From the NCBI GenBank assembly GCA_019055375.1, contig JAHQIW010007216.1, forward strand, positions 1-64,000: a DNA stretch of 64,000 nucleotides, read 5' to 3'. Positions 1 to 8,696 of the stretch are shown here, one piece after another. The translations under genes and the position numbers were made by a program. The notes under the pieces are model-generated. The model ran no database searches and was not told where the DNA came from. It saw nothing but the letters and a program-made list of their open reading frames with translations. The DNA is from Parelaphostrongylus tenuis. Lineage: Eukaryota; Nematoda; Chromadorea; Rhabditida; Metastrongylidae. How positions within the stretch are numbered: position 1 is the first letter of the stretch; each line of letters begins with the position of its first letter.

Positions 1-19
1 TGGACACCAACGTCAATAA

Positions 20-115
20 CCGCTCCCTTCCCTCTCCGCCCGCTCCTTTCCCCGTTGCCCCCACCCCCCCTCTCTCCCCTCACCTCTTCTCTCGTAGTCA
101 ACAGCGCGCCGCCTG
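20..115. repeat. C-rich pyrimidine low-complexity tract
   Basis: The tract is almost purely C and T with runs of C. A similar tract recurs at 32398-32480. No gene is supported in it, and the flanking sequence to about 820 shows no recognisable gene or repeat. The open frames here are by-products of composition. Confidence 0.6.
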
Positions 116-824
116 CCCCGGCAGTCTCGCAGACAGGAGGCGCGACGGGAGCGAATCTGCGACCTCTCCTCTTCGCTCACCTCCGCTTGACCACAGCACA
201 AAGCGAAGTATCCAAACATACATCCCGCACCGCGTCCCTCACCGCCAATACAGGATGTGAAAAGATAGACACACACGCTAGCTAGAGGAGACGCTAAAGT
301 GATAGCAAGTCGACAAATAAGAAGTATCGTTGAGCGGTCGAATGTTTTCACATCACTTGATATCCTTGGATACATAGTTGGAACATTCGTAGATCACGTC
401 ATAGAATTAAAAATACGATGCCTGAAGAAAACGGAAAAAACTATTCTTACTTCAAAGTGATTTCCACCTCGTTAGGTCCGAATATTTGTCGCCCAGATGT
501 GCTCTGAACATACACAATCAATTATGAAGAAACAAATGCTCAAAATCTTCGTGATAAGGCTTGTTTACTCTCACTAAATCGCTGTAATTCAAAAATTCAG
601 GAAAAAAACCAGAGAAAAATTCAATTTTGTATAGCCACGACGATAGTAAATGCACGATCGTCGCTCTGGCATCTTAGAATTGTAAAGAATATCTTAGGTA
701 GACCAAATCCGATTGTGTGAACACGAAATGAGAGGATTCACACCTTGTCAACTTGAAATTTCATTTTGAAAAATCAAGTTCAGCAACCAGAATAAGGGTG
801 AAATCAGCTGTGCACCCTTTCGGG

Positions 825-1028
825 ACCATGGACCCACGACCTCTGCATCTTTAACTCGTGACGCTGGACGGTTTACTTCAACTCCTCCGCATCACTGGCC
901 CCAGTGTGGAAACCATTGTTTGCCCCACTCCTCTCTGCCACTCGGCGCACCGTCCATCGGTAAGAATGTTGCTGGTTCGATCCCCTACCACGACGCTTCA
1001 CTGTGGTTTTTTTTATGTTATCTTTTTG
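825..1028 (+). repeat. tRNA-derived SINE, family C (plus copy)
   Basis: The copy carries a Pol III B-box-like GGTTCGATCCC near 976 and ends in a T-rich stretch. The same sequence returns in inverted orientation at 1229-1405, sharing the block around the GGGACCATGGAC motif and the CCCTACCACGACGC segment. The two copies form an inverted pair with a 200-base spacer. Confidence 0.6.
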
Positions 1029-1228
1029 TTCTAAATAGAATAAGCTCAAATCACTAACACATCGTATCCCAAGCAGCATCGTTCAAAGAAATGCGAAAAA
1101 AACTTAGATATGCGTTATTACTCCCTGGTTATACGCTGTGTGTCAAAAAGTAGTGAAATGTTAGACAACTGAAGTTTTTCATTAAAATAATTACGTTATA
1201 GGAGAGCCTTCAATGCTAATCGACATGA

Positions 1229-1405
1229 AAAAGATATCACAAAAAAAAAACGACAGTGAGGCGTCGTGGTAGGGGATCGAACTGGCAACCTTCTTTCCAA
1301 TGGGCGGAGTGCCCAGTGGCAGAGAGGAGTGAGACAGACAGTGACTTCCACGTAGGAGGTTAGAGGTGCAGAGGAGGTGAGTCCATGGTCCCGAAGGGTT
1401 GAAAT
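1229..1405 (-). repeat. tRNA-derived SINE, family C (minus copy)
   Basis: This is the reverse complement of the element at 825-1028, with the B-box-like GTTCGATCCC on the minus strand near 1270-1283. A 124-codon open frame across it is explained by the SINE and is not called a gene. Confidence 0.6.
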
Positions 1406-1654
1406 AGTCTTTGCCGCTATCAAAGTGACAATATGGTTTATCCTTACTTGAATATTTGAACTCCTTGTGGAGGAACTGCTGGATTTATTCCTTGATGAGG
1501 AACGAGAAGAAACGCTCATCTTCGTTGAGTTCAAACTGAAAGAAAATACTTTCCATGACGCCAGTACCACAGATCAAAGGGTAAAACGTTTGGCGTAGGT
1601 TAATCTTCGAGAAATGAGCCATGTACAGACTTCATCAAGTACCACAGAGATGAC

Positions 1655-1865
1655 TGCAAGCATACCTGACCTATACAATGGCATGTGGTGGCCTAAGATG
1701 AATCAAACCAAAAATTAACTCTCTCTCTCTCTCTCTCTCTTCAAGTCTCGTACAAATCCGCCAACAATGGAAAAATAGAAGATTTGATGACCTCTGGGCG
1801 GCGCGTAATCGAGCTACTGACCCATCACGTATGCAAAGCAGGGTTTCCAACCCACCGAGCTCCAC
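1655..1865 (-). repeat. tRNA-derived SINE, family D, with (CT)n
   Basis: It is a direct repeat of 2790-2990, sharing blocks such as CCTGACC, ATGAATCA, TCGTACA and ATCCGCCAACAA. The tRNA-like head lies at the right end, read on the minus strand. An internal (CT)n microsatellite at about 1719-1740 is absent from the other copy. Confidence 0.5.
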
Positions 1866-1884
1866 CCGTAGCTCAATGAGAATT

Positions 1885-2105
1885 TCGTTATTTTGTTACA
1901 AACATTTTAGTATACAACTCGGCCATACTTGCTTCAAGATGGAGCTGTGCTGGGAACAAATTCGCTTGTTACTCGTGCACGAATGGCGCGTAAGGAAAAA
2001 TGCTAGTGATGCGGCGCGCAAAAATTAATAGAGTTTCCTGAATACGGCCCGAGCGTGACTGATTTTCCAGACTGTTCTCTCTAGTCCTTCGTTTCAAGTG
2101 TTTTC
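1885..2105 (+). pseudogene. mariner transposase N-terminal fragment
   Basis: From the ATG at 1939 the plus strand encodes a start resembling the mariner helix-turn-helix segment, with the pattern EQIRLLLVHEW, then NASDAARK. Stop codons follow at about 2026. Catalytic residues of a DD34D transposase are absent, so only the DNA-binding part remains. A second copy of the same segment lies in inverted orientation at 2450-2665, on the other side of the foldback repeat. Confidence 0.6.
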
Positions 2106-2196
2106 TTAAGACCACAGCTCAAATTTCAATATGCCTGATAATCAATTTTTTGAGCCACGCATGTCACTGGTCTATTAAAGAGGGCTGACTGATAGA

Positions 2197-2239
2197 GCAC
2201 GACACACGTGTTTCGATCTTGCGATCTCGCCAGTCGAGC
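2197..2239 (-). ncRNA. degenerate hammerhead ribozyme motif
   Basis: On the minus strand the core reads CUGGCGA instead of CUGANGA. It is followed by stem II GAUC-GCAA-GAUC, then GAAA and the CACGUG palindrome. The residue at the cleavage position is G, and stem I has one mismatch. It is recognisably the same motif as 16219-16261, but predicted inactive. Confidence 0.55.
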
Positions 2240-2344
2240 AGTTACCCTTTCTCGTCTTTTGCTAATCTCTGTTCCACGTCGCTAACTCTTAGTGTGGGGA
2301 CTGAAGCACCAACAGAGATTAGCAAAAGACGAGAAAAGGTAACT

Positions 2345-2387
2345 GCCCGACTGACGAGATCGCAAGATCGAAACACGTGTATGGGCT
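2345..2387 (+). ncRNA. hammerhead ribozyme motif, stem I damaged
   Basis: The core CUGACGA (2351-2357) is intact. Stem II is GAUC closed by a GCAA tetraloop (2358-2369), followed by GAAA (2370-2373), the CACGUG palindrome and UA at the cleavage site (2380-2381). The 3' strand of stem I lacks one base compared with the 10718 copy, so stem I is bulged. Confidence 0.65.
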
Positions 2388-2449
2388 CTATAAGTCAGCC
2401 CTCTTTGATCGACCGATGACATGCGTGGGTCAAAGAAATAGTTATCAGG

Positions 2450-2665
2450 CATGTTCTCTCTAGGTCTGAATTTCGCGAACCACTTTCTACCGTCCTTTCT
2501 GCATCAGCATCATCAACCCACACTTCATTAATCTTACGCGCCGCCTCACTAGCATTTTCTCCTACGCGCCAGTCGTACATGAGTAGCAGGCGAATTCTTC
2601 CTCACAACAGCTCCATATTGAAGCAAGTATAGGTAAATTGTATACCAAAATGTTCACAAGAAACT
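2450..2665 (-). pseudogene. mariner transposase N-terminal fragment, inverted
   Basis: On the minus strand, from the ATG at about 2616, the frame shows an IRLLLMYDW motif, then ENASEAARKINEVW, matching the mariner N-terminal DNA-binding region. An early stop follows the first codons, and the remainder to about 2450 ends in ERTVESGSRN, where mariners usually have ERTVRRWF. It is the inverted partner of 1885-2105. Together they flank the foldback repeat symmetrically. Confidence 0.6.
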
Positions 2666-2789
2666 GCCCAATTTGAATTGATCAATACCGAGATCATAAA
2701 ATCTTAACTACCTCTGGTTCAAAAATTTCGTGTTTACTGCTTTAGTTCAGAAACCCATAGTGCAAACTAATAACTAACTCAAGCATCAC

Positions 2790-2992
2790 AAAGATGATTT
2801 GTACGCATATCTGACCCATTCAATGGTTTACGGTGGCCTACGAATGAATCAGACCATAAAACTAACTCTCCCTACAATCTCGTACAGATCCGCCAACAAC
2901 GGAAAGGCAGAGGACTCGATAACGCCTGGGCCGTGATCGTGACGTATTCTACTTGTAAAGCAGATTATTTTAACCACTAGGCCATACCCTCA
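2790..2992 (-). repeat. tRNA-derived SINE, family D
   Basis: It is a direct copy of the element at 1655-1865. The minus strand begins with a tRNA-like GTATGGCCTAGTGGTTAAA and contains ATCGAGTCC as a B-box-like motif. The body is colinear with the other copy except for the microsatellite. Confidence 0.5.
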
Positions 2993-3124
2993 ACAATGTG
3001 TCAAAGTGAGTAAGTACAACGAACATGATGCTCTAATAGCACATTTTTACACTTTACACTTCATTGATCCACCTTTAGTATTTCTTTTCCACTGTTCGGG
3101 TACCAGTATTTCTAGCAATCAACT

Positions 3125-3303
3125 CGATTATTCGCCTTCCTGAACGTCGTAGAACACTGGTTGAGCGAGTCTCCTTGAAGTCTCGATGACAGCCTGGCTG
3201 AGGCGCTCCATAGGGTGTTGTTACTGACTGCCGGAGACGGTGGGGGTGAGGCTCGGTTCCACGTGTGCCGGGACGAGCCTCACAACCACTCGGCCATAGT
3301 GCT
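3125..3303 (-). repeat. tRNA-derived SINE, family E
   Basis: The minus strand starts with GGCCGAGTGGTTGTGAGGC, like the A-box end of a class II (Ser/Leu-type) tRNA. A block with CTCCGGCAGTCA and CAGCCAGGCTGTC follows, which recurs on the plus strand at 17645-17815. Confidence 0.6.
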
Positions 3304-4410
3304 CCCACTTATCTCATATATAAATATAGCTCAATGAGTACTCCATTCATATCTCCGTGCACCGGTCCCCAAAAGTTACAAATAAATTGAATCGAGTGGG
3401 AAGGAGATCACAATGGTCCTTAGGAAACAAATCATCTCCTGCGTATTATATCCAGATGTATTGTGGCACATTCCACATTCTCCATCGAAAAATCTCCAGG
3501 TTGCAAAGAAGAGCAGCAACTACGAAATGGACAAACAACGAACTTGACTCCTGATCTGTTGTAAACACGCATTCGACTACAAGGTAGTGAATCTCAACTG
3601 ACTCCAGACCAGCCGACGCCACAAAAGGTGCAGAGGTGCCGATGGCCGTCGATGAGGAACAATCGTCAGTAATAGCTAGCTAGGTCAGCTCCTCCAGGTG
3701 TGGCTTGAGGCATATGCTCCTAATAGAAATGGTGGCGAACTAAATCTACACAAAACGCCTTCACAAAGTTATGACTGCGACAAGGAAGAAGCGATGAAGA
3801 CGAGTCTGAGCTTGCTACCACCAGACAACGCTCAACTGCACATAGAGTTTTCGTTTGAAAGTTCCTAGAATGATTCCACTTCATACGTACCGTCCTAAAC
3901 CGGCGTCATCTTTCTTAGGTCAGAAAACCCCCATCATGACCCAGAGTTCAGAAACTCAAGTCACGACTTGAGCCTAATAATATAAGAGAGAGAGATGGTT
4001 GCTGCTGATACCGACTTATCCTTCAGCGAATTGATACTGTCACGTTGGTCTTCCATGGAGTAGATTTCTAGCATTCAGGAGAACAATGTATCTGGAGCTA
4101 CGGCAGTGTGTTTGGAGGCTAAAGGTTAATAATTCGGATATCACGGTGTGATCCAGGGGCTTGTATTTGACTCTGAGTTGCTCGTGCTTTGGGGTTGGGG
4201 TAACAAAGAAGGTTAGAGACTTGTTTCAGAAAAAGTCTGAAGAGACAAGGAGGAAAGTGATGGAAAAAGTTGTGGATTGTGGCGATAGCCTTTGGACACG
4301 CGACTCTCGTCACTTGTGCTGAGCTTGTGAGCGGACCGACGACGAGGAATTTCGTCTAGAGAAGCGCTATTTCGTTAGAGCTAAGCGAATTCATAGCATA
4401 AGAACGGTAC
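3304..4410. other. intergenic, no recognisable gene
   Basis: No open frame with protein-like character and no splice-consistent exon was found. A short (GA)n run is present near 3985. No similarity to the other repeats in the window was noticed. Confidence 0.5.
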
Positions 4411-4417
4411 ACGGTAC

Positions 4418-4552
4418 ATCACCTGTATCACCTGTCGCCCCGTTGATCGTCGAGTGACTCGAGCGGATACCAGCAACTCTTTCATTTTTCCCTATCGCGT
4501 GCAAGAGTAGCCCAGTGGGTCCTCCTCGCTCTGGGGAATCGCTGAGCATCAT
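4418..4552 (-). mobile_element. RTE-class LINE, 3'-end fragment
   Basis: This is nearly identical to the 3' end of the LINE at 8697-10540, covering the last codons of the ORF and the terminal AGGTGA-TAC-AGGTGA-like motif. It is severely 5'-truncated (about 135 bases), as expected of target-primed reverse transcription. The stop codon of the original ORF corresponds to 4428-4430. Confidence 0.75.
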
Positions 4553-4557
4553 GCCAT

Positions 4558-4983
4558 ATGGTTGATATAATGTCAGAGCATGAGAAGGCTACAGTTGCAT
4601 GCTTGATTGAAAGTCAGAACAAAGGAAAGCCACCAGCTGCATGCCCCGATCGCCGTCACGACCAGCACCACGTTTGCTTACGTTCGATATCATTACCGAT
4701 GCGGGAGAAGAATAGCGTTGTGCTGAAAGTTGCTGATTTGAAGAAGGCGATGGCTGACCTCAGCTACAAGCCCACAGAGCCTCCTCTTCTTTCGCGATCG
4801 GCAATCTATTATGAGACTTGGTCCAACTCGCTTTCCACAATACATGTCTTTCGCCCTGATGGTTATTCTAGCTTAAATCTCCGCTATTTAATACTATACG
4901 AGGCCTCTGAAAAGGCCTTTTCGGTGAGCTGTAGTGGCGAAAATGAAGTAGGGTTCACACTTGGCGCGCATTGTCGTCCGTAA
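4558..4983 (+). CDS. hypothetical ORF, 141 codons
   Basis: The frame starts with MVDIMSEHEKATVACLIES and ends in GENEVGFTLGAHCRP. It begins five bases beyond the truncated end of the LINE fragment and is longer than most background frames. Composition is mixed and protein-like (acidic start, a cysteine-rich middle), but no domain is recognised and no splice signals decide its limits. It could be a host exon, a decayed single-exon gene or chance. No signal peptide or membrane segment is evident. Confidence 0.25.
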   Translation: MVDIMSEHEKATVACLIESQNKGKPPAACPDRRHDQHHVCLRSISLPMREKNSVVLKVADLKKAMADLSYKPTEPPLLSRSAIYYETWSNSLSTIHVFRPDGYSSLNLRYLILYEASEKAFSVSCSGENEVGFTLGAHCRP

Positions 4984-5560
4984 TTTTATCACCTATCTGG
5001 ATATTTTCTTCCGTTTCGTATAAATTCCTTGATCTTACGTATCAGATTTATAGAAAAAACTTTGTTCAATCGTCGCAAGGGCATGAGCTTATCATTTCAA
5101 TTCTGAATTGCCAGATAACCCGCTACTATGGCTAAGCAGTCCAATACTAGGAATGTGAAACGTGATCTTCTTTTCACTCTTCCAGCACCCTATAAAGACC
5201 TTTTCGAAAACCAAACTTAGCCTCAGAATCATCGAAATTCATGCTACCAAATAGATACGAAAAAACCTGTTGAAAGACTACCCACAAACCCCTAGCCGCC
5301 CCGGTGCCGTTGGTTACGAAATCCCACCTACACAGCTACTAGTGCACCCTACAGCGCACTTAGAAGGTCTTTTCAGAAACCAAGCACACTTCTAAAGTAA
5401 AGTGGTAAGGGTCTTGTCTGGAAAGGTTGAAAAAGTATCAAGATTAAGGAAAAATACCCTTACAGATGACCAATGTTCAAAGGCGCAAATATTATAACAG
5501 TACAATAGGTCGTTACATAAGTTTTGGCCCTTGAGCAATAAACACCAAACTTACCAACCA
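4984..5560. repeat. degenerate dispersed repeat, no gene
   Basis: Two related segments at about 5180-5225 and 5355-5390 share the pattern AAGACCTTTTCGAAAACCA / AAGGTCTTTTCAGAAACCA. A third version occurs near 7663. They appear to be old copies of an unclassified repeat. Confidence 0.35.
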
Positions 5561-5564
5561 GGAT

Positions 5565-6035
5565 CAATTAAAATGCTTGATTTTGGTATCGTTCAATTGC
5601 GCATCTTCTTGCGAGCATTTTGGTATACAATTTGCTCACACCTGCTTTAAGAGGGGGCTCTCTGGGAACAAATTCGCTTGCAACTCATGCACTGAATGCT
5701 GCGCTGGAGAAAATGGAAGTGATGCGGCGCACATGATTAATGGAGCTTCTTGTGGATGACCTGAGCGCAACTGACCCTCCAGCATGTTCTCTGCAGCTTG
5801 AACTTGGCAGATCACTTCATAAACATCCTTTCTGAAACCATATCATCGCCTCAAAATCCATTAATCTTGCGCACCGCTTCAGTAACACTCTCCCCTACAC
5901 CTGGGTACCATTCGTACCTGGGTAGCGAGCGAATTTGTTCCCAAGGCAACTCCATCTTGAAGCAAGTATAGGCAAGTTATATATCAAAATATTCGCGAGA
6001 AAATGCACAATTGAACTGATACCAAAACCATGAAG
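5565..6035. mobile_element. palindromic mariner-derived element
   Basis: The left half (5565-5790, plus) and right half (5785-6035, minus) are inverted copies of the mariner N-terminal region. Both contain the sequence for a GENGSDAA-type motif and TTGGTATACAATTTGC-like ends. Each half is broken by stops. Unlike the 1885-2665 locus, no foldback repeat sits between the arms, so the halves nearly abut and form a direct palindrome. Confidence 0.55.
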
Positions 6036-6237
6036 TTTTAATCATTCCTGGGTGGTAAATCTGATATTAATTGTTTGGTGTTCGAAACTTATGGAACGGC
6101 ATAATATTCGTCATGATGTTTACCATTCCTTCTCTGAGTAAGTTCAGCCTAACATCTCTTAATCCTGACCACTTTGTAGCTTCCATTTCAGTTGATAAGG
6201 TCGCAATAGGAACAGCGATCAAGCACCAAATAGCCTA

Positions 6238-6370
6238 CGTGCAGGGTAGCGCAGTGGTTAGTGAAAAGGTGTATCTCAAAGCGTTTTGATGAACGATACG
6301 CTGGTACGATCCCATCCCCAACACTCTGTTCCAATCATTCAACAAACGCCTTAGCTGGGCTACCTTCAAG
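6238..6370 (+). repeat. tRNA-derived SINE-like fragment
   Basis: It opens with GCAGGGTAGCGCAGTGGTTAG, an A-box-like tRNA start, and holds GGTACGATCCC near 6303 as a decayed B box. The following sequence (CCAATCATTCAACAAACGCC) resembles the segment at 12060-12095. Confidence 0.45.
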
Positions 6371-6577
6371 AATGCAAAGAGAATCGTCTTGATCAGCATT
6401 CTATGATATTCACAAAAAATACCATTGTGCTTTCTCAAATCATTTTTCAACTCCTTAAGGACAGGGTCTTTTCCCCCTTTTCCCAGACTTTTAGTAGTCA
6501 CTCGATAGCCTGAATTTCGGGTTACAATACTATACTTGGTCCCGAAAAGAGCTCGTAGTGCGCTATAGGTAAAGGAC

Positions 6578-6876
6578 GAAGATCAAAGCCTCGGCGTTGA
6601 TCAATCCCTTAGGGAAGCGCCAAGCATTCATCCTCAATTTTTAACTTCGTTTGAGGTGATTGAATGCTTATATGGCCTTTACAATGACTCGCGGTGGCCT
6701 CCCGCTGAATGGAGTCAGTGCTGATTATTCTCCTAGACAAGTCTGAGACCAGCCCGGTACCAATTTACCACCCGGAGGTCTGGATGGCTTGGTGGGCCAT
6801 GAGCGCGGGATCGAACTAACGACCTCGTGTGCGACGCACAGCACTTAAAACCACTGCGCCACATGCGCCTTTGAGC
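6578..6876 (-). repeat. tRNA-derived SINE, family A
   Basis: The minus strand begins with GGCGCATGTGGCGCAGTGG (A-box region) and contains GTTCGATCCCGCGC (B box). The body then runs to the common end AGGGATTGATCAACGCCGAG. The head is tRNA-like but cannot fold as a functional tRNA. Other copies are 7170-7459, 8165-8468, 34612-34855 and 60621-60910. Confidence 0.8.
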
Positions 6877-7169
6877 TGTCGTGGCGCAGATTTTGCTCGG
6901 TAAGAGTGTGGGGATAGCTTGTGGGTGAGGGATTTCGCAAAAAAACGGCAAAGAAGCGGCTAGGGTTTGGGGGTGGGTGGTCCCTTAACAGACTTCTAGT
7001 ACCTATGTGATAGATCTAGGTGATTCTGAAACCCGGTCTGGTCTTTGGAATGGTCTCACAGAGCGACGATGGAAGAGCGAAAGATTACGTTACGTACTGC
7101 TAGGCCTAAGCCCAAGCCCACGCTGCTTAAGCTTAGGTTTTGGCTCTGTAGGCGGTTTACTTGGCAATA

Positions 7170-7459
7170 AAAAAGCTCTCGGCGTTGATCAATCCCTGAG
7201 GGAAGCGCCAAGCATTCGTCCTCAATTTTTAACTTCGTTGAGGTGATTGAATGCATATCTGGCCTTTACAATGACTCGCGGTGGCGCTCCCGCTGAACCG
7301 AGTCAGTGCTGCTTATCCTCCCAGATAAGTCTGAGACCTCTCTGGTACCAATTTACCGACCCCGAGGGATGGATGGCTTGGTGAACCTGAGCGCGAGATC
7401 GAACCATGGACCTCGTGTGCGACGCAATGCACCTCTAACCACTGCGCCACGTGCTCTTC
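7170..7459 (-). repeat. tRNA-derived SINE, family A
   Basis: This is a second minus-strand copy about 300 bases from the first, with the same head (GCACGTGGCGCAGTGG), B box and tail. The spacer between the copies is 7000-7150, which includes a GCCTAAGCCC block resembling the telomere repeat. Confidence 0.8.
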
Positions 7460-8164
7460 TACTTGGCGATATGAGATGAAAAAGGAAAGCTAAGCCCATA
7501 GAACGATAGAATAAAGTCTCCTCTACAATGCAAGTACACACGAAACCCAGAAATTTCCACGAAACCGAGGGATATTTCCCGAAGAAACAACGGATACACG
7601 CGCGATGATGCGCCGCACCGAGTATGAAAACTCGCTCGTATTGTCGCTGCTACAAAGCACTAGGCAGGTCTTTTCGGAAAATAAGCACAGTGTTGGGATC
7701 GTCGAGAGCTCAGGCTATCGATTGATCGCTAAAAGTCTGAAAAAAACGGAAAACGCCTCGTCTCCAGGGGGTTGAAAAATCGACGAAGGCGGAAGAATTG
7801 CACCCATAAAATTTGGTCCCTCAAGGATGAAACAGTCCAATGGGACAACAGCGGGTTTTCTGAAGGGCGGGAAGAGGCGAATGGACGACAAATTCAGAGA
7901 ATAACAGGCTAAAATCTTCAAGCTACAAGTTGAATCCCAATTCCAGTAGGGAAAAGCCCAAGTAAACAAGTAAACAAAAGCCGAAAAAGTAAACAAAAAC
8001 AAGCCGAAAACCGCACCTGGCCACGACTTGGCAGCAGAGAGTGCCGGGGAGACGAGCCCGCGAGGCAAACGCCAAAGTGTTTGAGCGCAGCGTTTTCCCG
8101 CCTCCTCAAACACTGCGCGACAGGTGCGCGAAAAGCGATTGGAGCGCGCGCTGTGTGCCACTTG

Positions 8165-8468
8165 ATGCGTGGGCGGCGCAGTGGTTAGCAGCGATCTACT
8201 GCGGCACGCATGTGTTCGAGTAGTCAATGCGTCGTGGTTCGATCCCGCCTGCGTTCACTCAAGGCTCAGCAGGCCTTCCACCCCTCCGGGGTCGGTGAAT
8301 TGCTATCAGACTTGTCTGGGAGAATAACAGAGATGATTTGAGACAGCGATGGGCCATTGCGAGTCAAAATAAGGGCTACATATGCATTTAGTTAACCCTC
8401 AAACGATGCTCGAGCACAGAGGCGATCGCTTAGCACATCCCGCAAGGATTGATCGACGTCGAGATTTC
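8165..8468 (+). repeat. tRNA-derived SINE, family A, diverged
   Basis: The head GGGCGGCGCAGTGGTTAGCAG and the B box GTGGTTCGATCCCGCC are clear. The body keeps the GGGGTCGGTGAATTG and AGACTTGTCTGGGAG blocks and the GGATTGATCGACG end. Divergence is higher than between the other copies. Confidence 0.7.
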
Positions 8469-8696
8469 TGAGCTTTAGTTTTTAACGCTTAAGTGCATCG
8501 ATATCAATGCGTGTGTTGATTGGAGTAGCTTTCTTACAGATTTTTATGAACACATATCTTTCACTGTTATTCTCCCCAGGAAGAGTTTTTTTTTTCTTTG
8601 CTACTTTCTTTGTAATCCATAGTTATCCTAGACACGAAATCTACGGGGTGATGTCTTTCAAGCACAACAGGATAGTAGTGCACTAAGTATATCTTC

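Larger units (their letters stand above)
2128..2453. repeat. foldback element with two opposed hammerhead arms
   Basis: The two halves are inverted repeats of about 150 bases. They begin with GCCTGATAATC and end with its complement, and each holds the ACACGTGTTTCGATCTTGCG block. Relatives lie at 10576-10830, 16155-16345, 21244-21390, 34888-35000 and 42050-42080, often followed by the motif GAAATTTGAGCGTGGTCTTA. Each arm carries a hammerhead-like motif: plus strand 2345-2387 and minus strand 2197-2239. No coding capacity is seen. Confidence 0.7.

Noticed and set aside
1196..1570. 124-codon minus-strand frame
   Set aside because: Most of it lies in the family C SINE and its flank; no domain or splice support.
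6578..6876. Functional tRNA gene
   Set aside because: A and B boxes are present, but the acceptor and anticodon arms do not pair and the sequence continues into a shared SINE body.
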